Positions 49,881-62,900 of a DNA stretch of 64,000 nt are shown here, in pieces. The notes below the pieces were generated by a model that saw only the letters and a list, made by a program, of their open reading frames with translations, had not been told where the DNA came from and did no database searches. The number at the start of each line of letters is the position of its first letter. The stretch's first letter is position 1. Where the stretch lies: the NCBI GenBank assembly GCA_034509425.1, contig JAVTVJ010000068.1:496001-560000 (forward strand), written 5' to 3'. Origin of the DNA: Eopsaltria australis. Taxonomy: Eukaryota; Chordata; Aves; Passeriformes; Petroicidae. The position numbers and the translations under genes are program-made.

Positions 49881-52800
49881 AACCTCTCTGCCTAGTCTAG
49901 CCAGCAGGTTGCAAAGTACAGACCCATCCTAAGAGGAAAATTAGAGAATGCTAAGTGAAGTTAAAGAAATCTTTTATCCAAATGCAAGACAAAAGTTCCT
50001 GTTGCACCTGTGTGTGAAACACCACATAGGCAGTTTCTGTTTGCTTTTAATCAGATCCATTTTCATCTTTCACTTTGGAGTCTCAAACCCATTACTAAAT
50101 TTCAGACAGGGTGCTAATCACTGGAACCAGGCACCTGTGAGCTTTTTTTTTTCCCAAAAGAGATCAGAAATAAGCACAAAGAAGGCTAGAAGTTGAGATG
50201 TATTAATTAGTCCTTCCAGTGGCAACCTTATCCAGAAGATGTCACCAAAGCACAAGTAGTGCTCAGAGTCCCTAGAACAAGGAACATATGTGGAAGGACT
50301 TCAGATTTGCATAAAAAACACTGAAAAATGAAAAAGGATGTTGAGAGAACACCTCAAAACATTGTGTGATAGCTGACCCCAAGCCACAGGAAAAACCAGG
50401 TGGCTGGTCAAGGTGAAACCAATGTCTGGAACAAAGGCTCTCAGGGCTTTAGAGAGCTTGGTCTAGCATGGCACCAATGTGGACACTGATAGACTCAAGC
50501 AGACCAGCAGTTACCAGATGATATCTGAGAGATTTATATCATTTCACTTCTTTGTGGCAGCTGAGTGCAGATATGAGCCAGCATGACTCACTTTGATTAA
50601 TGCACTGTGGTTCAGAACAGATCTATTGCAGGAGAAGTTCATCATAAAGAACACAGACCAGGATATCAGCCAGCAGGAATTGTCCTGAGCCTTGAGCCTT
50701 GTGTTTAAGGGTTTTCTTGACCCTCTCAGGCAGTAGGAGATGAGCTCCATTCCATCATGTTCATCCTTCTCTAAGAAAGCAAAACAATACCTGATAATAG
50801 TAAAATCCACAGGTGCTTTAGGACTGACTGTGTTAGAGTGTATCCCCACCTGAGTACCACTCTCCACAGACCTCCCTGACAAATGTGTTCTAGGAGCAAT
50901 TAGTGTTGAATAATGGAGCTTTTAAACTCCACAGACTTTTATTCAGATCTTGTTTGTGACTCCCCATTTGCACCATTTTGAGCAGAGGGTTAAAAGTGAG
51001 ACTTGCTCCACTGGTATTTGCACTATTATGGGAAAAGATTTTGAAAGAGGTGCTCCTAGGAAATCATGCATAATAGCTGCATAATATGAGAAATCACATT
51101 CTCATAATATCATTTGGCAGGTTTAGCCTTATTTCTAGGAAACAGGCTAATGGAAATGGTGCCATTTCAGATTCTGTATTAATTAAAACAGTGTAATGAG
51201 ACCAGGTCTACACTTTAAAGTAATCTGAAGGTATATCTATATGGATTTCCAGTATTCTGAAGCAAGATGTAGTCTAAATAAATTTTGTTATATGCATCTA
51301 TCATATATATATATAAATATATTCACACTCTGTTAGGAACAATCCATTTCCATAATTAGATTTTCAAACTACCCAATGCAACATGGAAGTTTTCTGTAAA
51401 ACTTAGTGTTACTTTAAAGTCTACATCTAACACCTGCTAAACAAAACCATTTTTTAGTTTCTAAAAATTTACAAAAAACAATTCAACAAGTAATGAGGTA
51501 AAAAGAGAACTCCTTTAAAAGCAGAATTAATTGGGGTTTCAAAAAATGAATAGCATGCTTCTTGGCTGGAAAAGTTCAAATTACAGACAGGGCTCTTTAA
51601 AAAATCAATTAATGGCACCTAGCCTTGTTGCTCATGTCTAAACAATCAAGCCACTGCTTAGCTTCAGATGAAAAGAAACAGTTTCCTTAGCAATCTCAGA
51701 AAGTTAAAAACCACAGCAACAGAAGAGGTTTAGCTGCACACACATGTTTAAAACAGTAAAAAAACTGCTGACCTACCACCATGTCAGATCCCAAGTCATG
51801 ACAAACAGAAAAAAATCATCATCTTAGGCACTACATAGTCCTGAAGTCCCTTACAGGGTATAGACTCAACAATGTAAGAGGGTCAGGAAGTTAAAAGCAC
51901 TCCTGAAAGAAGTCAGCTGTGTGGTAATTCTCCAGTCTTGTGGTGAGGACCTGCCCAGTTCAGAGAATCCTTCCCAGAAAGCTCCTCTGAATTGCCTCTC
52001 TCTGTAAAAAAGTGATTTGCTTTCTATTTCTCTAGGTGAGAATAAACAGAAGGGGAAGGATTGGAGCATGCTGGTTTTTATCATAAGCTAAAACTGGATA
52101 TCAGGTCCAGTTATCAACAAAGATCCTTCTCTCTGTCACACATTAAGAAGGTCATAAAGCTTTGCATAAGGGTAAATTGACATCAAAAGCTAATGCCTGA
52201 TTAGGCATAATTTGGGGCAATGTAAACAGGCATGCAGCCTTTCTGTGTAGAGCAAAATCAGAATTTCAGCCTCTGGGAATCTCTGTCTGCAAGTCTACCA
52301 GGCAGTAGATCACTGGAAATGCAAAGGCTTTTCTGTAACAGCAATCCTCCTCCATTACATAAACTCATTTCTTGCTCTCTTTGTCAGAAACTAAAATAGG
52401 ATGCTTGACAATAAACACCCACAATTCTCATTAATTGGCTGCTGTTTGTGCAAAACTTCCTTGGTCACACATAGACCTGGACAAGCAGGATGGTTAGGAA
52501 GTAAGGTGATATAAACCAAGACGAACCAACATGGTTCAGCTAGGTGACTGAGGAGATATTTACAGTTTTCAATTTCAATAAGATTTCATGGCATACTTCT
52601 GTGGGCAAAGATACTTATAGAGAAATGAAACCAGTCAAGTGATGCTGAAATACACTTTTCCCTCTTTTAGTAATTTACAAGTAGATCCAGATCCTATTCT
52701 GTGTAAACATCACAGTTGGCCTTGCTGGTAGACCCCAAGACTAACACACCTTTTTTTTTTAAGTGCTTCCAAATGCAACTGAGAGCTACTGTAATCTATG

Positions 52801-55627
52801 AAACTACGTGCAATTGAAAAGTCCTATTTTATTTCACATGCTGATCAATTACTTTTCTGTATTTTCAACCTGTGCTTAGCGGTGTTTGCAGGTTGTCATA
52901 CACCTAGCAATTAAAAAGAAGTCAATTAAGAGAAAATTACAAGTTTTTTTCACCCAGTTTTACTCTCTGTTCTATGCTGTTGTCTATATTCATAGAGGAT
53001 ACAACATTACATACTACTTCTCTATCATGTTTTATCCCATATAACTGCTTGTTCAGATTTCTCATATTCTAAGTAGTTACAGTCTTGGAGTTTCTGTAGC
53101 TGGTATACCCACAGGGCAAACTACTTAAAAATGGTATGGAAAATGTAAATAAATAAGTGCACCTTTGTTTTAACTCAGAGTCCTCCTTCTTGAGGAGGGT
53201 ACATTAGAGTTGATCTCTCAGTTTCTTTTCCGAATGTTTTCACTGCGGGCAACAAAAGAGAATCATTAGTTCAGAAGCCACACTACCATGGTGATGGTGA
53301 TCTACTGCCAAATTTGGCACTGGTGCCAGCAACAGAGATTTGAGCTGACACTAAGTCATGATGTCTTTTAAATTAATTTGGCATCAAACATCAAAAAGGT
53401 TTGTCATCACTTTCCTGCACCACAAGTACAGCAGTCTGACAGGCACAGTAAAGGCTGTGGCACTTTTCTCTGTCAACCTGGCTTCTCAGTGTTCCTTTTT
53501 CAAACATACCTCTGTTATCTGTGTTGCTCTGCTGGAGCTCTTGGAGGGTGCAGAGAGAGTTCCTACTCAAAACACAGTGGATGTGAGGCTGGGTGAGCTC
53601 TGTCTCCTGGTCCTGGCTGTACAGTTTGCTCCCTTAGCTGAGACATCATAGCAGTGAGCAGAAATAGCAGAATTTAGGGTAATATGAGAAGAATCTTTCG
53701 CTGGTAAAGAACATTTGCCATGTCCCTGATGAGGTGTGGCTCTGACAATTGTCACTCCAGCAGCAGTACTTCTTACTCCAGCCTTTTGTCCCTAAACCAG
53801 GAGCTCCTCAGGGACAGGTAGGTATTTTCTCTCAAAGTGCAGAGAAGCAAAAGAGTTGTTAGCAGCATCATAACTAATTAGAGACTGCTATTAGGGAAAT
53901 TGGAAAAGAAGGTTAACTGAGTTCCTGTGACCATTCAGATGCTTAAGGACTGATAATTAGGATAGGCTGTGGATAACTCACAGGCTTAACCTGAAGTATA
54001 TTGTTTAGTACACGACTGCATGGAAGCCTGTACTGTCAGTCACTGAGACACTGGAGCATCCTGGTATTTAAAACATTTTTTGGTACAGAATCCTGTCTGC
54101 TAAAAATTTGCCTGAACCCATAATTTACTTTATAATCAAATCAATGAAGAAATGTAGATTTCAGTAATTTTCTCTTAGCATGAGTGTAGTATGGTTTGAA
54201 ATAAATCACAGTAAGCAGGAACATACTACACAACCAACACACTTTGATATCTCAACTTACACATCTGTCTTTTAAAAAGCAAACAGTAAAGCAGAAATAC
54301 GCATGATCATTCCTTTTTTTATTTGGTAAATGACAGCATCATTTCATATAAAACAGAAAAAGAACCATGCTGATCAGCCACCCACACACTTTCTTTAAAG
54401 CTCTCATGAATTGGATCAACATTTAGAAAGCACAGCAAGTACTGGCATTTAAGTAATATTATAAAAACAGTCAAGCTGTGATAGTGAATAAGTATCCAGC
54501 CTTTGTACATTAGCTTCCCTATGCACGCACAATGTTATGAAACACTGTTCAGAAATACAAGAACATGATTTTCATGGGAATTTCACAATTAGAAATCACC
54601 TCTTCCTTTACATACACGAGCAAGGCATTTAAGCTCCTCCTCTCCCCAGCACCAGCTACTCACAGAGCTGCTCCCTCATCCTGCCTCTGTTCACACAGTT
54701 ATGCTCCAAGCCCAGCATCTGCATCTTCCAGTGCAAAAGGCTGGCCCCAAGCTCCTGTGCACAGTCTACTTGGTCCTCCCACACCTGAAATTAAACTGAT
54801 TTAGATTCTGACATGACTTGGGAAGCAGCTACAGCTATTGCCATGCAGTATCCCTGCCTCAGCCAAGGTTCATTGCTTTATTGGTGGTATCCTCTGCTTA
54901 CAAGAAATGACAAATTAAATACTATAAATCCTTTGCAGGATTTGCTCAACACCAAAACATACAGTTGCCATTTCATCCTTTATCACAGACAAGGCAGCTG
55001 CATGAAAACAAGATTGGGTTGGTTTTGTATCCCAGGTATCTCCAGAACCACTGTAAACAGGCAGTGGTGGTTTCTCATTCTTCTGCTCTGGCTCTTATTT
55101 AACATTTGTGTAGTGTTTACATTCTTCTACACTGATTTTTAATGTAGTTGTATCTTGAAATATATACATACACACAAACTCAACTTTCAGGCTGGTCGAG
55201 ATGCATTACTATCCTTTGAAAGAAAACCAAGTGTCTACAGTTTATCCTTTTTATTGCCAATCCTTCTTTAGCACCAGTCTGATCTTCTCCATTGGATGGG
55301 ATGTCATGGAAGGGAAGGGGAGGATGTTTTGTCTTGAATTTTCAATAGAGATTAAATTTAGTAAGTTATTGTGATATCATTGCTGGCCCAGCTGAACCTC
55401 TCTGGATCAAAGAGGGTAACTCTTGTGAGTTGCATTGCCCAGGAGTGTGAGCTGGCTTGCCTGCTTCTGAAACACCTCAAGGAGGGTAAAACCTTCCCAA
55501 GAAGCCACCTCATGTCTGGCCCAAAACCTGAGCAGGAAAGCTTAACACACACACCAGCATTAGCATATGCAATCAACCTGAGTCTTCAGCTCCCTCATAT
55601 TTCAAAGCTGGGATACTCACCTTAAAA
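49881..55627. other. Intergenic sequence, no gene recognised
   Basis: AT-rich sequence with an alternating TA tract near 51303-51321 and no supported exon. Open frames at 50544-50882 (minus), 53358-53651 (plus) and 54813-55142 (plus) lack domains and splice support. Confidence 0.6.
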
Positions 55628-55692
55628 AATGGACCTACTGCAATCATTTGGGTGGTCAGAAATGGATCTACTGCAATCGTTTGGGTGGTCAG
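55628..55692. repeat. 33-bp tandem duplication
   Basis: Two adjacent units (55628-55660 and 55661-55692) starting AATGGA(C/T)CTACTGCAATC and ending TTTGGGTGGTCAG, with two differences. The duplication produces the repeated HPNDCSRSI at the end of a 192-codon minus-strand open frame that is otherwise unconvincing. Confidence 0.92.
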
Positions 55693-57491
55693 CTTCCCAC
55701 TGACATCCTTGTGGTCCCCTCTGGAGCACACTGGCTCCTAAAGCAAGGCAACTAGTGGGCATTTCAGTGAAATCAATCTTACTCTCTGATTGCATCCCAA
55801 TGTCATTACCTTCAGAGCTTTGGTGAGCTGTAATTCTGATTTCTTTGGTCTGCATAATCAAGAAAGACGCAAGCACATGGTTGGTAAATGAGCAATTGCA
55901 GCATGCAACCTTTTTTTCATTCCTCCAGGGAATGCTGTGGCATGGAGCAAGGTCTTTGTAGCCCCTCATGCCACTGGGATGTGGGAATAGCACACCCTTT
56001 ACTGGCTGAGCAAGGAAGAAGACGAACCCACCTGATGCTGAGGCTGGGAGGAGAATGCCCAGGACTGCAATGCTTCCCAGGATGCAGAAATGAGCCCCCT
56101 CTCCACACTCCCCAAGGGTGGCCTTTGGGTCTGGGCAAGACCATTTTTCCTCCCTGACACCTGAAGATCTGCACAAAGTCTGATGTTTCTTATAAAGCAC
56201 ATCTCATGGGAGTTATGGAATGGCTGTGGCCATGGCATTTTCTCTCTTTAAAGTGACGATGCCTTCAGTGGGACACATGATCCTATCACCTGCATTCAGG
56301 GCAGCATCCATCCACTCATTAGGTGACTCAACAGGTTTGATCTGCTTGGGCTAAGCAGGGACCATGCAATTCATTTTGCTCAGAAACAGAATTTAAAGCA
56401 GAGTTTGAAACTGCAGACCCAGAAAATTGATCTTAAAAAACCACTCAGCTCTGTGAAGAGCCCATAAACCTAAAATTAAAGCCTTAAAATAAATGCAAAA
56501 GCCATCATCTACCACATTATGTTTCTCAGTTATACCAATTTAAAATTTTCACACCGAGATAATCCGAGTAGGCCACTTCCAGGTAATATCACCTACTCTG
56601 ACACCCTGCAAGCACAGCAACAAACTCTCCCAGGCAGGAGGCCAGGTACCAGCACCAGCCACTGAACTTGAAATCAATTTTGTCTCTCAAGTGTAACTTT
56701 ATTCTTGTACTCTATGAATATATCACTGTGTACAAGGACAGCTGTACACACATTTTACAGAGATAAGTAAGATGAAACCACTGACTTAATAAATTTGTAT
56801 TTTATAGACATGCAGTACTTCTGTGCAGCTGTGTAACATAGAGTGGGACTGAAGCAAAGTACTGCAAAGCAGGAAGAAAGAAAAGATGAGGAGATCTCTA
56901 AGATATTTTAGAGTTTCTTTCTCTGAAAAGGAAATCTCATTTCTCTCACGTGAGCTTTATTGTCTCATTGAGGGGTTGCTTTGAGGGCTTTAAATGCTGC
57001 TGCCTCAAGAGAGGTGGCTACAGGATTCATTTTTCATCTCCTGCCCCCTGTGCAGGAAAACCATTATTTGCATTCCCAGTTCTTCTTCCATGTCACAAAA
57101 GTTTAGATTTACCTGGTCTTTAAATTGTCCCAAAATAAGCAGAATTTGGAATACTCTTGGCAGCTTCCAAAAATAGGGAAAACGACATTATCCTTCTCTG
57201 AGTTAATAGATGTAATTAATAGTTTCGAATATTGAACAATGCCATATAAATTCACTAAAATATTTACTAGGAATTGAAAAAGAAGACAATAATCAATTAA
57301 AACTATTTTCAGAATAAAGACAGCTGACTGAAGAAGCCAGCAGATAATACTCTGCTGGCACCAGGCTGAGGTATCTGCATTTATTCTAAAAACCAGCAAA
57401 ATGGGAAGATGCAAGTCTAACGTAGCACTGAAGTAGTAGAAAATGCCCTCTTCTGTTTACAGTCGCACTGTTAATAGTCTGAACACCTATG

Positions 57492-57518
57492 CCCCGCCCC
57501 CCCCCCCCCCCCTCCCCC
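57492..57518. repeat. C-rich homopolymer tract
   Basis: A near-pure C tract interrupted by one G and one T, with a core of 16 consecutive C at 57497-57512. On the minus strand this is a G run able to form non-B structure. Confidence 0.9.
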
Positions 57519-59958
57519 ATATTAGACATTCTCTAATTCACCAGGAGAGTTGGTTAATGGCTCCCTCTAACCCTGGGGTCACACATCCCAGCTGGAGACC
57601 TTGCTTTCAGCAGGGGTATCCCTCCCACGAGGCACATCCCTCAGCTTTTGCTGTGACCATTTGATGCTCTTAGAACAAGCAGAGGCCTTGTTTAGGCAGA
57701 GGTGCTGTGGCTGTCCTGCTCTGATGGTGCTGTTATCTGTCACAGTGCCTGGCATCTTTTGATGCCTTGTTATCTTGTAAAAGCAGAGCAGCCACACACA
57801 TGGTGCATTTTTTCCAATGAACAAGTCACAAGACTTTCAGAGTACAACTGGTGAAAGGCTGTTGAAATGCTCTCAGAATTATAATGGCAACTTATCAATG
57901 CTTGGAACAAAATCATCCTTTTAGTGATTAGTTCTCAGACTCCAGGAAGAGTGTTTGCTTGTGAAATCTCTTCTGCTTTTTTAGTGTCATTTCTTCTTTA
58001 TTTTCTACTGGCGATCTGTAAAAGGGGAATGTTAATAACAGCAGAGTGCAGACTCTTCTCAATTTAGCTCTGTTATCAGATAGCTTTCTTGGGAGACTAA
58101 CAGATAAGAGCAAAACATGACTTTTCTCACCAAATAACAACTGCTTTGACATGCACAGTTTGAGAGATAAGCTGCCTGTGCATGTCATCATCTGCAGACC
58201 TGTGATCTGTCTACTACAACTCTGCTGCCCACCAGGTAGCCAACTCTAAAATGTGGGCATCAGGCTCTTCAGGTATCTTCAGCTGAGTAGAGATTCCCTC
58301 ATATGAGAGCTGGTAATAAAGGAGAGCTCCAGAAAAAACTGCATCCAGCTTTTTTCTGCAAGGAATAGGGAGAGTCTGTATTTCAACCAGTGGCCATCAG
58401 AGATCCCTGACTCAGTGCACTCAACCTCAAGAAAAAATTAAGGTCTGACCTATGCTGCTTGTTAGCAGATACTCAGCTGATGGACTACTACTCCTAAAAA
58501 TTACATTCTAAGAAAAAAGACATGAGCAGAGGACACTCAATATTAGATAAATTTACACAAGGAAAAAACTTTTCTGACAGGCCTGAGTCACACGGTCCAA
58601 GGACAAACAACTCCACATCTTTCCAAGTAAGCTGCAACACAGCTTGTTTCAAGTAGAGGAATGACACAGAGGGTGCAACTGTCACCAGGTCTGTCTGTGA
58701 CAGTGGCAGGAGTCACAGTGACACCCTCCCTGGCTTTGAACACTGGATGTTGAAAGCCAGAGTGATCTTCACACTTCAGGGTGTGGGACAGCAGGTGGTT
58801 TTCATAAGTATTTAACCCAAGAGGAACAACAACAAGGTTTATATATGACAATTAAAAGATCCTCTGTGGTAAACCAAAGAATACCCAGAAACCACCCCTC
58901 TCTGTCCAACACCCAGGACTGGGGGTCTTTGCAGAATAACTCCTATGTTAGAAAAGTCCTGCATGCTGAGACCTGGCCAGTGTCCAGGCTTGTTCTGTTT
59001 GCAAACAAATCCCTGAGACAAGAAAAGGACACAGTGACATGTTTCTGAGAAGTCAGATTAGAGGTTAGGAGCACTGAACCAACATTTGCCTTGGCTGGAA
59101 GAGGAGGTGTGCCTTAAAGACAATTTGCCAAGTTTTATCTGTGGCACTTGTGTCTGGCTAGGGGAAGTCCCTCAGGCCCACATTACATGACAACACTACT
59201 GTGACCATGAGGTTATCAGAAGTTTCTTGTTTTCAGGAGTGCTTTTCTCTTCAGGTCCAGCTACAAGGCAGGGTGAGGGCTGGCAAGAGATCACAGCTCA
59301 AGAGGAACCCTTGCCTCTTTGAGGAAAGAAGCCCAGTGCATGTTTGCCAGTCTTTTGAAGATACATTTCTAAATGGAGACAGAAAGCACTTTGCACTGTC
59401 TCCCCAGGACAGGGATGAGCATTTCTCAGTATTGAAACCTTTGCATTTCTCAGTACTCTGGTTACAGCTTCCCACCTTTTACCATATCTGAATCTGAAAT
59501 AATCTATTATCTTCACTTGTCCTTCCAGTTACAGATGTTGAACATTATATTTTGGTTTCTTTGCAGAAAATCCTCTGCTCACTGACCATTATTTATCAAT
59601 GGTAGATTGTCTGCAGATGCCCATTATGTGATTATGAAAGACTGAGCAGTGTGGGCACAGCTTGCAGAATCCCAAATGCCAGTGCTGCTGATGCACACAT
59701 TCATGGGTTTATCATTGAAGAAGGCACATCAGTAATGCAGCTGGTACTATTCTACTTAAACATTCTCTGGTGATTAAGAAATGCTGGGAACATCTTGGAA
59801 GTTTTGGAAAATAAAAAAAGCTCTCTAAAAATCTTTCTTGATGAGATCATTCCCTAAATTTAAAGGTTTCTTTAATTTCTAGATTCCCACTAATCTTAAA
59901 TAAAGCCAACGTCTTTCTCAAAATGCAAACCAAGTCCCTAAAACTTGAATAACATTGT

Positions 59959-59975
59959 AAAAAAAAAAAAAAAAA
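59959..59975. repeat. Poly(A) run, 17 bases
   Basis: An uninterrupted A run in intergenic sequence. No source gene or element was recognised upstream. Confidence 0.9.
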
Positions 59976-62900
59976 TCTCCACTTATTTATAAAAACGTAA
60001 GCAGGCTAACAGCTCTCCCATCTCTAGGATGAAGGACAGGAGTTTCTTCCCAGCTGGTTTGATCATTATCTTTCCTGACAGCCACAGAACATGGGAAGCA
60101 CAATGAGTGTTGCTTTGGCTGAGTTCTGCAGCAGGTGAGTGTTGACCCACTGCTCACCTTCCACTGGTTTCTCTGACATTTTGGCCAAGTGGATTTTATG
60201 GAGTTGTCTGCAGCTTTTTTGTTTATGTTGTTTTTTTGTGGTTCTTTTTTGATAGAATGATGCCACACAGGCAACAGCTACAGAGTGTAAACAGTTGTAG
60301 TGAGCTCTTTCATCTCAAAGCTGTTTCCAAGAACTGAGGTACATATTGATGAAGAACATAAATTGTACACTCTCATTTGAACACTGACTGTGCAGTTGAG
60401 AAGACAAAGGAAGTACTTTATCTTTATATACTGAAGATTGATTTTGTTCGCTCACACTGAAAAATACTTTACTCTAAAGGATGTCTTGCCAGTACCAGTA
60501 GGATACTTAGGCTTTTAGTCCCATTAGATCAGGCACTGGCTTCTTTCTAAAGAGATAGAGTGGGAAGAGTCCAGAATGAAAGGACTCAGGTGTGTAGTTC
60601 CAGAAGCAGCTCCACACAATGGACAGATGCTCACTAGAGTCTAAGCCTTTTTTTCTTTTCAGCAATAATTGACCTCAATTAACTGCAAGAGTTTTCCAAC
60701 TCAGTAAAACCCAGAAAGAGTGAGGCAGCATTACTAATACAGGAAGGCAAATATTATATTAGGATATGAAATACAGTGAGCACCATACACACAATCTGAA
60801 AATCACAGCTCAGTGCTGACTTCTAATGAGATTTTGCAATTGTGCCAGAAGAGGCTTCCCCAACAAGGGAGTAAAAATCTGAGCTGTTTATCATTTGCTA
60901 ATGCATACTACAACTGTTAGAGACAGCTTCTTCAAAATCTAATATTGCCATATCTATTTTGACAGACGTAATCTTGGGTAAACAGCACTGAACATAATGT
61001 GATTAGCAGTTATAATTTCCATTTGATGTGAATGTAATAACCCTAATTCAAATCTAAACCAGAAAATGAGGAACTGTGAAATTTTCATGCTGACAGCCCT
61101 GGAAATAAAGTTAAAGAGACAACCCATCTCCATGGTGGGAACTGTCTAGGGCTCTTGAGACCAGATCACTTGAACCTCAAGAAATACCACTTCCAATAAA
61201 GTCAATATAAGCATCTAATATAAATTTAACTGCAAATTACAAAGGGTACATTTGTTAACAGCATAATGAAACTTTTTATACTGCATTAGCTAGCATAGAA
61301 GAACTGACTCCTGAGTAATAAATGTGTTATTACTGCCAAGCAGCACTCTTGGAAATCAGAAACAACAAACAACTGGTAGGTTATTGACAGTGTGGTCTAA
61401 TCAAAGAGATTTTCTTATCCTTTATTTTATTTCAATTTTAATTTTTAATGGTTTTTCTTGTGTTGCTTTAAACCTACCTAAGTAATGCAGCTTCTTCATC
61501 ATGTTTTAGGAAGCTGTTCTAATTTGACAGGTAATAATTACAAATTTACATGTAGGCTAAATTTTTTGCAAATTAGTTTATCACTAGTGATTTCAGAATC
61601 TCTCCTCTCTTTGATAGTCAAACCTTTCAGACACAGTTATGGGCAGATAATGTTATATTACATAGTTGTATAAAGATTTTTTCCCATGGAACCAATCTCC
61701 CCACATTTCAGACATTCCAGACAGTCCCTCAAAACTTCATACCCTTCCTGCAATTACACAAATTTGCCAGAGCCAGTTCCTTGTAAGTCAGAGATCAGAG
61801 CCCAGTCTTACTGAAGTAGTACATAAACCAGCCCTGGCTGAACTCTTCTGAATTACAGAAAGCAGCATACACTGAGGAAGACAAAAACCTTTTCAGAAAA
61901 TTTTTTGTTAGTATTTTTTTTCCAAAATGAATAACATTTTCCACCCCCCTAGTTTTTTGCATGATCTGAAATTAAAGGGCAAATTTTACTCTCTGAAAGA
62001 TGCAGTTTCTATTGTGGAGTGAAATAAAATAAGCCCCAAAACTGAAGTGTGTGTTCTGGAAAAGAAGATAAGAGGTATGTGCAAAGGTTTTCCAGTGGTC
62101 TTTTATGATTCATTATGCATGTAATATAAGATTGCAGATAGAAGTTCAACCCTCAGCTTCAGAGGTCCTGTGAGAGCATCAGCAAAAGATAACTCCTCCA
62201 TGTTCTGAATATGCACTGTGGAAAAGTGACAGTAATGGCTATGACAAATTGTTATCTAAGAAGACTGTCAAAACCCTGACTTAGGACCAAAGCCCTACAC
62301 AACCCTGCAATGTACTCTCTACAAATAGGATAAATTAATCTTTATTTAATAAAGTCAAGCAGACTGGTCCCCTAACACCTCATTCCTATGTGTCAGTCAT
62401 TGACCTTTGCAGCAAGCCATAAGCATTGTTAATTAAAAGAAAAAGAGCAGCATAAACATTTTGGAAGAATTCCACTGAGCGGCTCAGGTAGCAGATGTGA
62501 TGTTATAGCTTCTGCCACCATTCCCAGAGCACTCATCAGAGTTGTCTCGCCAACAGTGGTGTGCATGTACCTACAGCTTTTGCATTGTGCCTTATGTCCA
62601 GTTCCTTCTCTTGCTTGTAGGGGCCCATTGTGCTGTGTTCTGTGTATCCCATTCCTTATGACTCAGGACCAGTTGGAGTATGATGTGTGGAAACCACAGC
62701 CAGAGAAGACTGGTGCATCCCATACTTACATTGATGTGGAGTTGATGTGTAGGCAGGGCAGAAGTACAGCCAAAGCTCTTCTGAGTTTCCAGTCAGATGT
62801 AGCCTCTATCCACCTTCCACAGCTTCTTCCCTTCCATCTCTTTTTCCATAGCATGCACCCCTTCTCTCCTCCTGCTGCTGTTTCTGCTCCTTCATAGTTT

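Noticed and set aside
55622..56200. 192-codon open frame on the minus strand
   Set aside because: The longest open frame in the window starts at GTG, shows no domain or signal, overlaps other open frames and ends in a tandem-duplicated 33-mer. It is probably a chance frame.
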